Origin: Amborella trichopoda | Taxonomy: Eukaryota; Streptophyta; Magnoliopsida; Amborellales; Amborellaceae | Direction of reading: 5' to 3' | NCBI RefSeq assembly: GCF_000471905.2 | Contig: NW_006499705.1 | Coordinates: 2,919,477 to 2,983,476 of the forward strand | DNA length: 64,000 bases | Part shown: in pieces, positions 36,058 through 47,146 of the stretch | Numbering within the stretch: position 1 is the stretch's first letter | Layout: each line of letters opens with the position of its first letter | Notes under the pieces: generated by a model | The model's database searches: none | Told to the model about the DNA's origin: nothing | Seen by the model: the letters and a program-made list of their open reading frames with translations, nothing else | Position numbers and translations under genes: made by a program

Positions 36058-36717
36058 TTTTTATATGGATTTAGAGTTTCCATTCTCATTTGTTACTATT
36101 GTTAAAAGCTAGCCTCGGATTTTTGTTAATAATGCTAGTTGAGTTTGCATACAAGATATCATTAATAGTTTCTACGGAAACTGTGTTAGGCATGATTTAA
36201 ACCATGTTTGGTCATTTTTCAACTTTGGTTTGTGTATTTTTTACTTTTTCATGATCATTTTGTATATTGTGATTAAATATCGACCCAAATTCTTGAAATT
36301 ATGGTATATTTCAATTAAATGTAGGGTGTTTAATACTAGATCTAGCTGGATCAGCCATTTTATATTGATTTATGTGATTTATTTATGAGAAACATGTATA
36401 CTTATAAAGAAAATTCAAGGAAAATGACAATTATTATTACTTTTATTTTCTTTAATCATTATTAGTGCTTCATGCTTATTCTGGATTTTTCACCAATCAT
36501 TCATGCTTTATCATAAAATGTTTAACTTTTTTTTTTTTACTTTATTTCCATTAGATTTTCAAATTATTATTTGGGTGATATTTAGAATGCTGGACCTTAA
36601 TATGTTAGACTTTGAGTTATACTTTTTAGATTGTGAGATATACCTACTCTATTTTAGAGTGTGAAATGAATACGTGCTGCACAAGAAAAAAACCCAAATC
36701 CTAAGCATTAATATTTT
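36058..36717. other. Spacer, nothing recognised
   Basis: AT-rich, no gene or named repeat. Confidence 0.45.
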
Positions 36718-37203
36718 GGGAAAGGTTTTTATACTTCCCTTACTATGTAGCCATCCAAATTTGATTTAGAGAGCCACTCACCATTTGATCTTACATCAGA
36801 TGTCTCAAAGTATTTTAGTTTTAGTTTTTTATACAAATTGTATGAATATGAAATTTGGTACGTGCCATCTTCTCATTGGGGCTCACCTATAAAAAATATT
36901 AAGAATAATTTTTCGATAAAATATAATGGCCAAAATACCCCTTGAAACTTTTAGGGATATTTTGGTTATTTTATTTTTTTGGACATTTTTTTTTATATAT
37001 TTTTCACTAGTGCAAGTTTAATAAAGGATTGGACGTCCTAAATTTGGTGTCAAAATAGTTTATAGACACAAACTTAAAAATAAAATAGTGTAGCAACGTG
37101 ACATTGTGATTGGGGCAATCTTAGCCCTCCATTCAGAACGGATGGTTGGATAAGAGGAAGTATATAAGTTTCATGTTGTAGGGGAAGCATAGAAAGCTTG
37201 CCT
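36718..37203. mobile_element. F1 MITE, copy 3
   Basis: A 486-bp element from GGGAAAGGTTTTTATACTTC to CATAGAAAGCTTGCCT. It is flanked by TAATATTTT and TTATATTTT (8 of 9 identical). Same orientation as copy 1. Confidence 0.8.
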
Positions 37204-37738
37204 TTATATTTTTTCGATAATTTCACAAAAATAAGTAATATGATTTCTAATTTTTTTTCACGAAGCACAATAACTTGATTTTTTTGGCAGATGTTGGCAT
37301 TTTGTTTATTTTTTTTGGAAACCTAATAAATCGGTATCACCCAGACCCGGTTTAGAGCCAGATCCTAGTTTGTGGGTTTTAAAACACTCAAAAAATACAA
37401 ACCATGTTTTCCGTGTTTAATTAGGGAACTTAATAGAAAATTTACTTTAAATTTTTGGATTTTAAAAATATCCCAATATATTTTATATTTTATACTCAAT
37501 ATCCTATTTTAGCAAATATTGTATTTGAAATTTGTTATTTTTTATATATCCAGTTAAGCTCAAATTTTGGGCGTCCATAATTTAAAAATAATGAACTTGT
37601 AAAAAATAACAAAAAATATAACTAAGTTAAATAAAATGACCAAAATGCCCTCATAAATTTCAAAAAATTAAGGGTATTTTGATCAGTTTATTTGATTAAA
37701 AATTGTTATTTTATAAATGTGAGATGATGAGAAATAAA
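37204..37738. other. Spacer, nothing recognised
   Basis: AT-rich, low-complexity, no gene. Confidence 0.45.
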
Positions 37739-38010
37739 GGTGGCAATGGGCGAGTCAGCCTAGCCCAAAAGGACTATGTCCCACACACAAAATGTAACCT
37801 AAGGCTGGCTCGGGCAGCCATGGCCTGAGGATAGGGCCATCCTAGGCTGGGCCTGGGCCAAGGCCAGTGTGGTTTAGCCTGTCCTGGCCCGATTTTGCTT
37901 TTTTTTTTTTCAATATTATTTGGCCTGGCCCTACTTGCTAAGGCTATGGTCAGGACTGGGTCAAGGCCTGATCAAGCCCAACCTAAGCGATGCCCATTGC
38001 CAACCCTAAT
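37739..38010. mobile_element. hAT-type MITE variant with GGCC-rich arms
   Basis: Starts AGGTGGCAATGGGCGAGTC and ends ATGCCCATTGCCAACCCT, inverted repeats like those of the GGGGTGGCAA family. The arms consist of GCCTGGGCC-like words and an A/T centre. Confidence 0.6.
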
Positions 38011-38123
38011 AGTATCAATTCCCTAAAATTTGAGCTTAAACCCGATGAATAGGAAAATAATCTTTTTTTTAAAAAATGAATTATGCACTCTCATAAAGTG
38101 AGTTCTAAGCATAAAATATAAAA

Positions 38124-38517
38124 GGAAAATTTTTATATAAGGTTGAGGTCTTAAACAATCAAATTAAGGCGCACCTCAAAAAATCACTAAAATAAGTTTT
38201 TTCTATGCCAAAAAAACCATTGCATTCGATCATTTCGGCCTTGAGATACATGGACATAAAAAAACTGGAATCCAAAACTTAGAAATAGTGCATCTTGTAA
38301 TGCATTGTCTAAACTGTCAATTTTCAAGATTTTCAATTGTTCATATATCTAATTGTTCTACACTATTTTTGAAGTTTCAAATTTTATAATTAGAGACGAA
38401 AATGAATTTCCAGGCCATCATAAAATTTTTTGGTACTAAAACGACATATTTTGACATTTTTTGAAGGTGCACCTTACTTTGATTACTTAGGGCCTCAGCC
38501 TTATACAAACCACACCC
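38124..38517. mobile_element. F3 MITE
   Basis: A 394-bp element from GGAAAATTTTTATATAAGG to ATACAAACCACACCC. It is flanked by AAATATAAAA (38114-38123) and ACATATAAAA (38518-38527), 9 of 10 identical. Confidence 0.85.
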
Positions 38518-38549
38518 ACATATAAAATACAAAATATAGTTTTTATTTT

Positions 38550-38885
38550 GGAAAAAAATTATATAGAGCTGAGGCTCTAAATAATCAAATTAGAGCCCAC
38601 TTCAAAAATTTAACTAGAATAGGTTGTTTTGATGCCTAAATATATTCAAATTGATTATCTCGACATCAAGATGCATAAACATGAGAAAAAAAAGATTTCA
38701 AGTTTTTTAAAATAACGTATCTTGTAATGCATTTTTGAACCGTCAATTGTTTAGATTTTAAAGTTTTCATGAATGTACTCAATCTACACTATTTTTGAAG
38801 CTTTAAGTTTTATAATTAAAGTTGAAATATATTTTAAGGCCATCACAAATATTTTCAATATTAAAACCACATTTCTCGATACTAT
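38550..38885. mobile_element. F3 MITE, right end missing
   Basis: Begins GGAAAAAAATTATATAGAGC with the F3 core. It stops after CACATTTCTCGATACTAT, so the last ~55 bp and the right duplication are lost. Confidence 0.75.
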
Positions 38886-39127
38886 TATAAATTTCCAAAA
38901 AAATTCCAAACCTAAATATTCAGCAAATATTTCACCTTTCCTTGCTGCCGCCCACATGCATAATGGCATCACCATGACATACAAATTCACATGCACGATG
39001 TCATCATGTCCCTTTCAGCCCATGTGGTACATAAGAAATCCATGAGTCGTAAAACTCCTACATGGGTTACGTATCAGCATTCATTACGACATAATGTCAT
39101 GCTTCCCACGATATACAAAATTTTTTG

Positions 39128-39498
39128 GATGAAGTGTTTGTAAGGCCTAGGCTCCATGAAAACAAGACAAAGCTTCATCTCAAATCCTTGTTTAGAAAGC
39201 ACTTTTGGCTGCCGAAATCTCCATGATGACTCTACAATCAATTTCCAACACCAACAATAAAATTTGAAACTAAAAAAAATACAAATCTTGTCTGTTTTTT
39301 AAGGCGAAATGGCCCATATAACTGTTGCGATATACGCTATTTTTAGAGCTTTAAATCCTATTTTTTCGTCACAAACATAATGTTCAAGCCGAGATGATTG
39401 ATGTAAGGTTCTTCAAACTTGACTTGCAAATTTTAATGAGTTATGAAGTGAGGCTTTATTTATTTTGATATAATTGCAATCCTATCAAACCATTTTCC
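39128..39498. mobile_element. F4 MITE
   Basis: Relative of 35679-36057. It contains AAGCTTCATCTCAAATCC, CAAGCCGAGATGATTGATG and TGAGGCTTTATTTATTTTG, and ends CAAACCATTTTCC. No perfect flanking duplication seen. Confidence 0.65.
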
Positions 39499-39789
39499 TT
39501 GCGGTAGTCCTAGTAGTAAGAGATTTGGATGATGTTTCCATAAGTCTAAGGCCCTATTTATTGAAGTTAGGCTGTAGCCATATGAACCGTCCATTTATTT
39601 GAATGGTCTAGTATTGTGCGAGCTCCTCAATTGTGAAGGGGAAATAGTGATTTTCATTTTGATCAGTATTGGAATGTGATAAAAATAAATAAATAATTAT
39701 TAGTGGCCATTTTTGTATTTCTAGAAAAATGCAGGCCAAGACAGCCCATATGCAGGTGTGGGAAGCAAGTCAAAGTTGAGTAGCTCGAG

Positions 39790-40086
39790 AGGTCAACTCG
39801 AATGGGTCGGGGTTTGGATGAACCTAGACCTGACTCAAGTCCAATAGGGGGTCAACCTGACCTGATCTCACTCGGCATTTATATGTGTAAGGTACATATA
39901 AATATAATAACTGCGTATTATAAAATATATAACATATTTTTTATTTATAGACCCATACCAGACCCAATCCAACAAGGTAGGACGGATCCCATCCATTTGA
40001 CTTAGATCTGACCCTGGTGTATTAAACTTAGTCGGGTTGGATCTTGGTCTAGTTCAATCTAGATTTGACCCGACCCATTCTCAACC
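39790..40086. mobile_element. hAT-type MITE-like element, degenerate
   Basis: Left arm CTCGAATGGGTCGGGG and right arm CCCGACCCATTCTCAACC are complementary. The AT-rich middle (TATTATAAAATATATAAC) is as in the other copies. Ends are worn. Confidence 0.55.
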
Positions 40087-40374
40087 TTAGCATTATAGCT
40101 CACTACTTTCCCTTATTAATATTATTTTTTAAGTAATCCCTTTGTGAACAAATTAGCCCCCAGGATTTGCAGCCCCTTTTGGTTTCTCTTTAAGAGCTCT
40201 TGGAGTGTAGTTAGTAAAGTTACACTTTGAAATTTCATCTGGTAGTTTTAGTATAAAAAACCCTCGAATGGACTAAATTTTTTTCTTCATCCCCAAATGT
40301 AGAATTTGAAGCTCCATTGAATGAACTAATCTAGCAAATTTACGAATACTTCAAATTAATGATAAAAAAAAAAA

Positions 40375-40872
40375 CGGTTTGATAGGGCTGCAACCGTAAA
40401 TAAGTAAAGCCTCACCTCATGCCTCTTCAAAAATTGCAATTCAAGCATTGGAAAACCATTACAACGATCATCCAGGCTTGAACATTATGGTTGTGAAAAA
40501 AAATTAGGATTTCAAGCTCTGAAAATACTGTATATTGTAGCAAATTATATAGACAATCTATTCGCCCTGAAAATGAGTGTTCATAGACTTGCAAGATTTG
40601 TACATTTTTTTAGTTTCAATTTTTTTTTAGCTTCAAATTTTATTGTCAATATTACATAATGATTTTAAAGCCATCATAGACATTTCCGTTGCCTAAAAAA
40701 TTTGTGTTACACACCGTACCATATTTTGGGGTTGAAATCCCTTTTCTAACTTTTAGACTATTAATGTTGAGATGGTCAATTTGCATATTTTTTAATCATA
40801 AAAAATGTATTTTCTTGGATAATTAAGACGCAGCTTTACTGGCCCCTACAAAAAATACTTTCCCTTTCTGCA
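40375..40872. mobile_element. F4 MITE, degenerate or compound
   Basis: The left part to ~40690 is clear F4 (GGTTTGATAGGGCTGCAACC, AAAGCCTCACCTC). The right part is more diverged but contains GATGGTCAATTTGC and ends in an F4-like AGCTTTACTGGCCCCTAC, so it may be two merged copies. Confidence 0.55.
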
Positions 40873-41571
40873 ACACCCATGCTTGGAAATAAACCAAATC
40901 CAGAAAATCAATTTTAGGGTTCAAAAAATCCATGGTCCACAAAAGAGATGGCCCCACTTTAACCCTAGAAGGAAAAGGAATCCATACAGCCAAAAATAAT
41001 ACTTTAGGTCTTATCCAAATTTCGTGGTAAATTCAATTAAATGTGTATTTATCGTTATGGAAAATACTTTAATTGGGATAAAATGGCTAAATTTAGGCAC
41101 TTAGGAAAAATAATATAAATAGGGCCAAGATTAAAATATTAAGGCGTATCCAAATTTTAAATTCGATTAATATGTATTTGTTGATATTGGAAATTCTGAA
41201 AATTGAGATAAAAAATGGCTAAATAAATTTGGGCACTTGGGCCAGGCTTGGGCCAAATATGGCAAAGTAATAATCAAAAGATTCCATTCATTTAGTAGTG
41301 GTCTAAGTTTGAAGTAACAAGATAAGGATGACTTAATAACAACGAAATTTCGTCGAAATACAGGTGGAAATTGAAAAATTCATTAAAAATTTAAATATGG
41401 AATACGAAAAAAATAGAGCATTTGAGTTTATAAGAATTGAGAAAACTATGAAAACTCCAAAAAGGAAAATAATTATTTAGATATATTTGTTAGGAAAAAC
41501 CTTAGAGGTTCTCAATGAAATCATTAAACTACTCGTGGGAAATCTAGGACTATTGTTAGTATTATTGATAA
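40873..41571. other. Spacer with a diverged internal repeat
   Basis: Two similar ~120-bp blocks (CAAATTTCGTGGTAAATTC and CAAATTTTAAATTCG...ATGGCTAAAT) at 41015-41110 and 41150-41250. No gene. Confidence 0.4.
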
Positions 41572-41947
41572 GGAAAAGGTTTATATATGGTTGAGGCCCT
41601 AAATGATCAAATTACGCACACTTTAAAAATTTATGAGAAGAAGTTGTTTAGATGCCAAAAAAAAAACCATAAAATCCAATCATCTCGACCTTATGATTCA
41701 TGGAAAAAAAAAAAAAAACTTCAAGTATTGGAAATAGTGCATCTTGCACTCCATTATCTAGACCATCAATTTTAAATATTTTTCAAGTGTTCATGGATCA
41801 GCTTGATCTACGCTATTTTTTAGGCTTTAAATTGTATAATTAGAAATGGAATAAATTTTCAAGTCATCATAAATATTTAGTATTGAAATGATATTTTTTG
41901 ACACTATTTGAAGGTGTGCATTACTTTGATTATTTGAGGCCTCGGTT
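41572..41947. mobile_element. F3 MITE
   Basis: From GGAAAAGGTTTATATATGG to TTGAGGCCTCGGTTT. The right terminus is shortened. ATTGATA lies on both sides. Confidence 0.75.
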
Positions 41948-42593
41948 TATTGATATTGTTATGTCATTAATAATGTTAGCTGTATTATAATTGCTATTAT
42001 TAATGTTCTCTTCCAATTTAGGGGAAGTTGAAATATAAAACAAAAGGATATATAGGATCAGTATTTGGGAAATTTACAGAAAAATCTCATTTTATTTTTC
42101 AAATTTATCAATAGTTATTTATATTTCAAATTTTGTGCTCAAAGTTGCACTTTTTTAGTACGTAGAATATATTTTAACTTTATTTGTTTTAAACATTAAA
42201 TTCATCTCAAATCTGGGCTGTGCATGCTTCTCACCATCACACACTCGTAGAACAAATACAAAAAAAGAAAGTGAAAGAAATGGAATTTCCAAAAATAGAA
42301 ATATTTATTTGTTTATGATCTTGATGTGAGAAGTATGATTGCTCCAAATTTAAGCTTAATATAATATATAAAAAATAAAAATAAAATACTGAGAGTGTAT
42401 TTTAAATTCCACATGGTATGGTAGTTACCATACTAATATTGTAATCCAAAGTCACAAATGTCTTTAGATTTTCAATATCATGATAATGTCCATAGTCACA
42501 AATGACTTCACTTCATATTTTCAAAATTTTTAAAGGTAATTTTAAGGGGAAAAAACGGAGTAAATTCAGATTTTGAAAATTTAAAATCACCAT
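41948..42593. other. Spacer, nothing recognised
   Basis: AT-rich, no gene. Confidence 0.45.
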
Positions 42594-42840
42594 TGACTTT
42601 AGATTTTTTAAAATGATTGTCTACAGAAATACCATTTATCTTTTGTACATGGAGGTCGTAATCATTATCGTGCATTGATTTCAAATTGGGTGGTTGTAAG
42701 AGTGTCATTGAATAGACACAAAGTTAAAATAATAATAATAATAATCTCAAACTTTATGACTCACCTCAAACCATCTAATTTGACATCTAATAAGTAGGGA
42801 ATGATTGTGACATCCATGTGCAAAAGATAAATAATTTATA
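42594..42840. mobile_element. Foldback MITE
   Basis: Left arm ATCTTTTGTACATGGAGGTC pairs with the right arm GACATCCATGTGCAAAAGAT. The middle has (AATA)n and CAAACCATCTAATTTGACAT. A left-arm relative occurs near 16700. Borders approximate. Confidence 0.55.
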
Positions 42841-43090
42841 CGCAACTTTGGATATAAAAAATCTGAAATCAATAGTGACTTCTTATTTATAATATCCAAA
42901 GTGACTTTGGTTTTTCATTAAAAAAGAGAGAAAAAAGAAAAATGACTATGAATATTGAAAATATGAAGTTACCGATTGGCCCGATGAGTTCTGATTTTCA
43001 ATCTTTGAAATGAGAGTAAAATTGGAATAAAAGAAGACAGATAAAATAAATATGCATGCAATACCCAAAAATCAAGGAAGATTTTTGTAA

Positions 43091-43487
43091 GGGCGTAGTT
43101 TTCACAAGGTTGCAACTTTTAACTATCCAATTAAGGCGAACCTCCAAATTTTATCGTAACATGTAATTTTGGTGTAAAAATTCTTAAGACTATCTAAAAA
43201 TCTATTTTTATATCTAATTATAAAATTTTAAACTAAAAAAAATGGTTAAAATCAAGTAAACCTATAAACATATGAAAATCTGGAAAATGGATGATCTAGA
43301 TAATATGTTGCAAGATGCATTATTTATGGGATTTAAAATCTTTTTGTTTTTTTTATATCATACATCATGATGTCGCGACGATCAATTAGAAGGTTTTTCA
43401 ACATTAAAACAACATTTTCCAATGAATTTTTGAAGTGCTATCTTTAATTCTACATTTTAAAGTTGCAACCTTATATAAACTTTTTAT
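43091..43487. mobile_element. F2 MITE
   Basis: From GGGCGTAGTTTTCACAAGG to ACCTTATATAAACTTTTTA. Flanking TTTTTGTAA and TTTTTATAA match at 8 of 9 bases. Confidence 0.78.
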
Positions 43488-43699
43488 TTTTTATAATTAC
43501 AACATTTGTATGGGATATACAAGTAATTACTTATATATTTACCTTAATATTCCTATTTATTTTTTTTAAAAAAAAACGGCACAAGAATTCGTCATTTATG
43601 ACAAACAGTACAATGTTATTAGGGGGGACAAAATATAACGAAAGTATCATTTTGCCCTTCACCATCTTCCCTTTGATAATTAGCATTTACTGGTGCTTG

Positions 43700-44420
43700 C
43701 CCACACGTGGGGCATAAAAAGTTCGTACAATTACCTGCGTGCCCTTCTATATTGCTAGAAGCCGGTCCTATAAAAACATGTTTTATTGCCTTTAAGGGTA
43801 TTGACGTAATTTTTCCCATTCAAAGGCGAGAGGGACTTTATGATAAAAAAACCTTAAAAATAGATGATCGAATATTGATTTTTTGATTCCTTGAGTTATC
43901 TTCCTGTAAAATCCTCAAAAAAGAAAAAGCAAGATATTAGGAGAGAGAATAGGGGAAAAGGCTTCACAGGCCTTTTTAATCACTTGCACGAGGGCAAGGT
44001 GATCTCTCTCTCTCTCTCTAAATTTTCTCTCTCTATGTTGGGATTAAAATTATCACTCTCTCCAATTAGGGATTTAAATCTCTCTCTAAGTTGGGATTAT
44101 AAATCACTCTCTCTCTAGGTAGGGATTAAGAAGGTCTCTCTCTTAGTTGGGATAGATTACATTGAAGGTTTTGAGCTTTATCTCTCTAAAAAAGCTATTG
44201 GGTCCTTCTCTCTCTTACAAGGATTGTTGGCTGAGATATAAGAATACAAATAAAGGTGACATATTTCTCTCTCTCTCTCTCTCTCTAAAAAAGGTTAGGA
44301 GCTCTCTTTCTCTAGAAAAAGGTTGTGGGTTCTCTTTGTTTTTGTGTTTTTTAATGTTAGTTTTGGGTTCCCTCTGTCTGTCTTATCCATCTTAGAGAGA
44401 GAAAATTAAATGTAAATTTC
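43700..44420 (+). repeat. CT-rich interrupted tandem repeat with promoter-like flank
   Basis: From 43999 to 44160 a ~35-bp unit, a CTCTCTCTCT run followed by GTTGGGATTA(A/T)AAAT, recurs about five times. Further CT runs extend to 44290 and 44395. A TATA-like CCTATAAAAAC lies at 43767-43777, about 230 bp before. It looks like a CT-rich leader without a following gene: the F2 piece at 44471 comes next. No supported coding sequence. Confidence 0.45.
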
Positions 44421-44470
44421 AAAAACATATTTGGCGAAAAAATAAATGTGCAGTGAGAGTGGCCAAGATA

Positions 44471-44802
44471 AAAAACATATAATTTTGGTGTAAAAAATTA
44501 TTAGGATTATCTGAAAATCTATTTTTATATCTAATTATAAAATTTAAACTCAAAAAATGGTTAAAATCAAGTATGTATGACCATATGAAAATCTTGAAAA
44601 TGGACGGTCTAGATAATGTGTTGTAAGATGCACTATTTATGGGACTCAATATCTTTTTTTGTTTTCATATTCATATTTCTCTGATGTCGATATGATCAAT
44701 TAGAGGGCTTTTCAACATTAAAACAATATTTTTTCGATAGACTTTTGAGGTACATCCTTAATTCTATATTTTAAGATTGTAACCCTATATACGCTTTTTC
44801 TT
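44471..44802. mobile_element. F2 MITE, left end missing
   Basis: Starts inside the F2 sequence at CATATAATTTTGGTGTAAAA and runs to the usual right end (AGATTGTAACCCTATATACG). The left terminal repeat is lost, where the CT-rich region abuts. Confidence 0.7.
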
Positions 44803-44809
44803 TTTTTAT

Positions 44810-46110
44810 GTTAATTAAAAACCTTTAAAGATATTTCAAATTTCATCTTAATATTGGAGTTTTTAATTTGGAAATGTAGAAGCTCGCTTCTACTGTTTCA
44901 AATTAAACGTGGCCACATCAAACGGCAACATAATGAGTTTTTTATTTTTATTCAAAAATAATATTTACTAGATATTTAAGTTATAGAGTGATTTTATATA
45001 GTGCAACAACTAAAAAGATAAAAAAATATTTTAAACTAAAATACCCTTAAATTGTTATGAGCTAATTTTTTTATATAAAATATTTTTACTATTTTATTTG
45101 ATTCGTCATATAAAATATATTTATACCCAAATTCTATATAAATATTGTTTAAAAAAAAATACAAAACTCTTTTTGAGCAATTGGATGATCCTAGGTTAAA
45201 TCTGAACTATTGACATATGCTTGTGCACCCTTCAAGTACCCACATCATGCAGTCATTATGCCATCTTGTTTTTTTATTCTAGTTCAAAACTTTTCAAATT
45301 TCCCCCAAAGAAAAACAGTTATATTTGGAGTTTCTTATTTTAATTAAAAAGCATTTCAAAATATTTCAAATTTCATTCAAAGAAGTAAAGACTTTATATT
45401 GGGGGACTTCATTTTAAAGGTGGGGTTTGTACCGGGCTAATGCCTTAATCAATCAAAGTAAGGCGCACCTTCAAATAGTGCTGAAATGCCTTGTTCTAGT
45501 ATAAAAAATATTTGTGATAGTCTACAGATTCATTTTCATCTCTAATTATAAAATTTCAAAATAACAAAAATAGTGTGGATCAAATAGATCTATGAACACT
45601 TGAAAGTTTCGAAAATTGTCCGTCTAGATAATACATTGTAAGATATACTATTTCCAAAGCTCGAAATCTATTTTTTCCAATATATATACATCTTGAGGTC
45701 GAAATGATCTTATTGAGGGTTTTTCATCATTGAAAACAAACCTCTAGTGAATTTTTAAGGTTCACCTTAATTTGATTGATTAGGGCCTTATATAAACTTT
45801 TTCCTTATTTTAATTCAAAAACATTTCAAAATTCATCCAAAATATTTCAAGTTGGACCTTTGGAGTTAGCTATAATTGGCATTTTATTTACACAAAAAAT
45901 GTGAGAGAGAAGAGATATTTTAACACAAAAACATTTAATTTTAACACAAAAATATTTAAAAATATTTCGATTTCGATCCAAGATATTTAAGAGAGAGAGA
46001 ACCGAAAGAAAAAACAGAGTTACGTTTGAAATTTCAATTTTAACGCAAAAACATTTCAAAATATTTAAATTCGATCCAAGATATTTCAAATTTAGCCCAT
46101 AGAATTAGCT
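44810..46110. repeat. Dispersed array of a ~45-bp AT-rich unit
   Basis: A unit resembling TTTAATTCAAAAACATTTC followed by AAAATATTTCAAATTTCATCC recurs near 44815, 45335, 45812, 45925 and 46035, spaced unevenly. An F3 MITE interrupts it at 45418-45804. The last units are clearest. Non-coding. Confidence 0.5.
45418..45804. mobile_element. F3 MITE inserted in the dispersed array
   Basis: A 387-bp element ending CCTTATATAAACTTTTTCC, with the F3 block GCCTTAATCAATCAAAG at the left. Flanked by TCATTTTAA (45409-45417) and TTATTTTAA (45805-45813), 8 of 9 identical. Confidence 0.8.
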
Positions 46111-46142
46111 ATTATTAGCATTTTATGACCCTAAATTATGAA

Positions 46143-46456
46143 GGATGTGGTTTGCATAATGTTGCAACTTTAAACAATCAAAATAAAGCGCGCCTTCAAC
46201 TTTTATTTTAAGATGGAATGTTAGTATAATTTTTTCTAAGATGGCCTGAAAAACCATTTTTATTTTTAATTTTAAATTTAAAAAATGGTTCAAATAAGGT
46301 AGATTTATAACCACATGAAAATCTTGAAAATAGGCCATCTTGTAAGTTGTACTATTTTTCGAACTCAAATCTTTTTTTTTTCTATAGTCATACATCCCGA
46401 TTTTGAGAAGATCAATTAGAGGGTTTTGCCACATCAAAACAATTTTGTTTCCGATC
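46143..46456. mobile_element. F2 MITE, right end missing
   Basis: Begins GGATGTGGTTTGCATAATG with GTTGCAACTTTAAACAATC and the F2 core. It stops after CACATCAAAACAATTTTG. The 131-codon minus-strand frame across it is only the repeat. Confidence 0.7.
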
Positions 46457-46559
46457 CAATATACTTTAAATTGAATTTTGATTCCATAAATTTTGCTATT
46501 AAAATGGCATTTTCTCATAATTTGTCCACAAATGATAAGAAGATGAACTGATGGTCGTG

Positions 46560-47146
46560 TTAATGTCTTAACTTTTGCTTTGACGCTGTTACAGTGGTTA
46601 ATAAAGACTGTTACTAGCTTTTTTTAACCATCACCGTCTTAACCCCTCAATAGGAGGGGCCTCTCTCTTCTCTTTCTCTCTCTTCTTTTTCTTTCTCTCT
46701 CTTTTCCTCCTCCTCTCTAGCATTGAGGCTGAGAACAAACCAGACCATCCATAGCCAACACCACCATTCACGAAAAGCAGCAAAAACAACAACAAAAACA
46801 ATAACCAAAACCCTCTAAATCCTTGTAATTTCCATTATTACATATCTCCTGCACCGTGGATCTCCAGAAAGCCTATCAAAAACCACCTTTCTCATTCCCA
46901 AAAAGAGAAAAAAAAACTCATGCAGAACCCAGTAGATCTTAATCAATATCTCATCGACCCATATTGTATTTTCTCATTTTTTTTGGAATTTGTAATAAAT
47001 AAGTTGAGATTCATCATTTTGGTTATCGGATCGACCCGTATCGAGCTGATTTGAATTGTGTTGATCTGATTGTTTCTTTGTGCTTTGATTTGATGGAGAA
47101 TTGATGAGATGGGTTGCTTGGAATCGGGCGAAATTAGGGTTTGAAA
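46560..47146 (+). promoter_or_regulatory. Promoter and 5' leader of the NST1-like gene, with upstream ATGs
   Basis: A pyrimidine-rich patch at 46661-46718 is typical of plant core promoters. No convincing TATA box was seen. The likely leader contains several ATGs before 47147: a 44-codon upstream frame at 46920-47054, tiny ones at 47093 and 47110 (the last ending four bases before the main ATG), and one starting at 47105 that overlaps the main start in another frame. A leader intron that removes some of these cannot be excluded. Confidence 0.5.

Noticed and set aside
46123-46518. 131-codon minus-strand frame
   Set aside because: It lies almost wholly in an F2 MITE copy; such frames arise by chance in AT-rich repeats.
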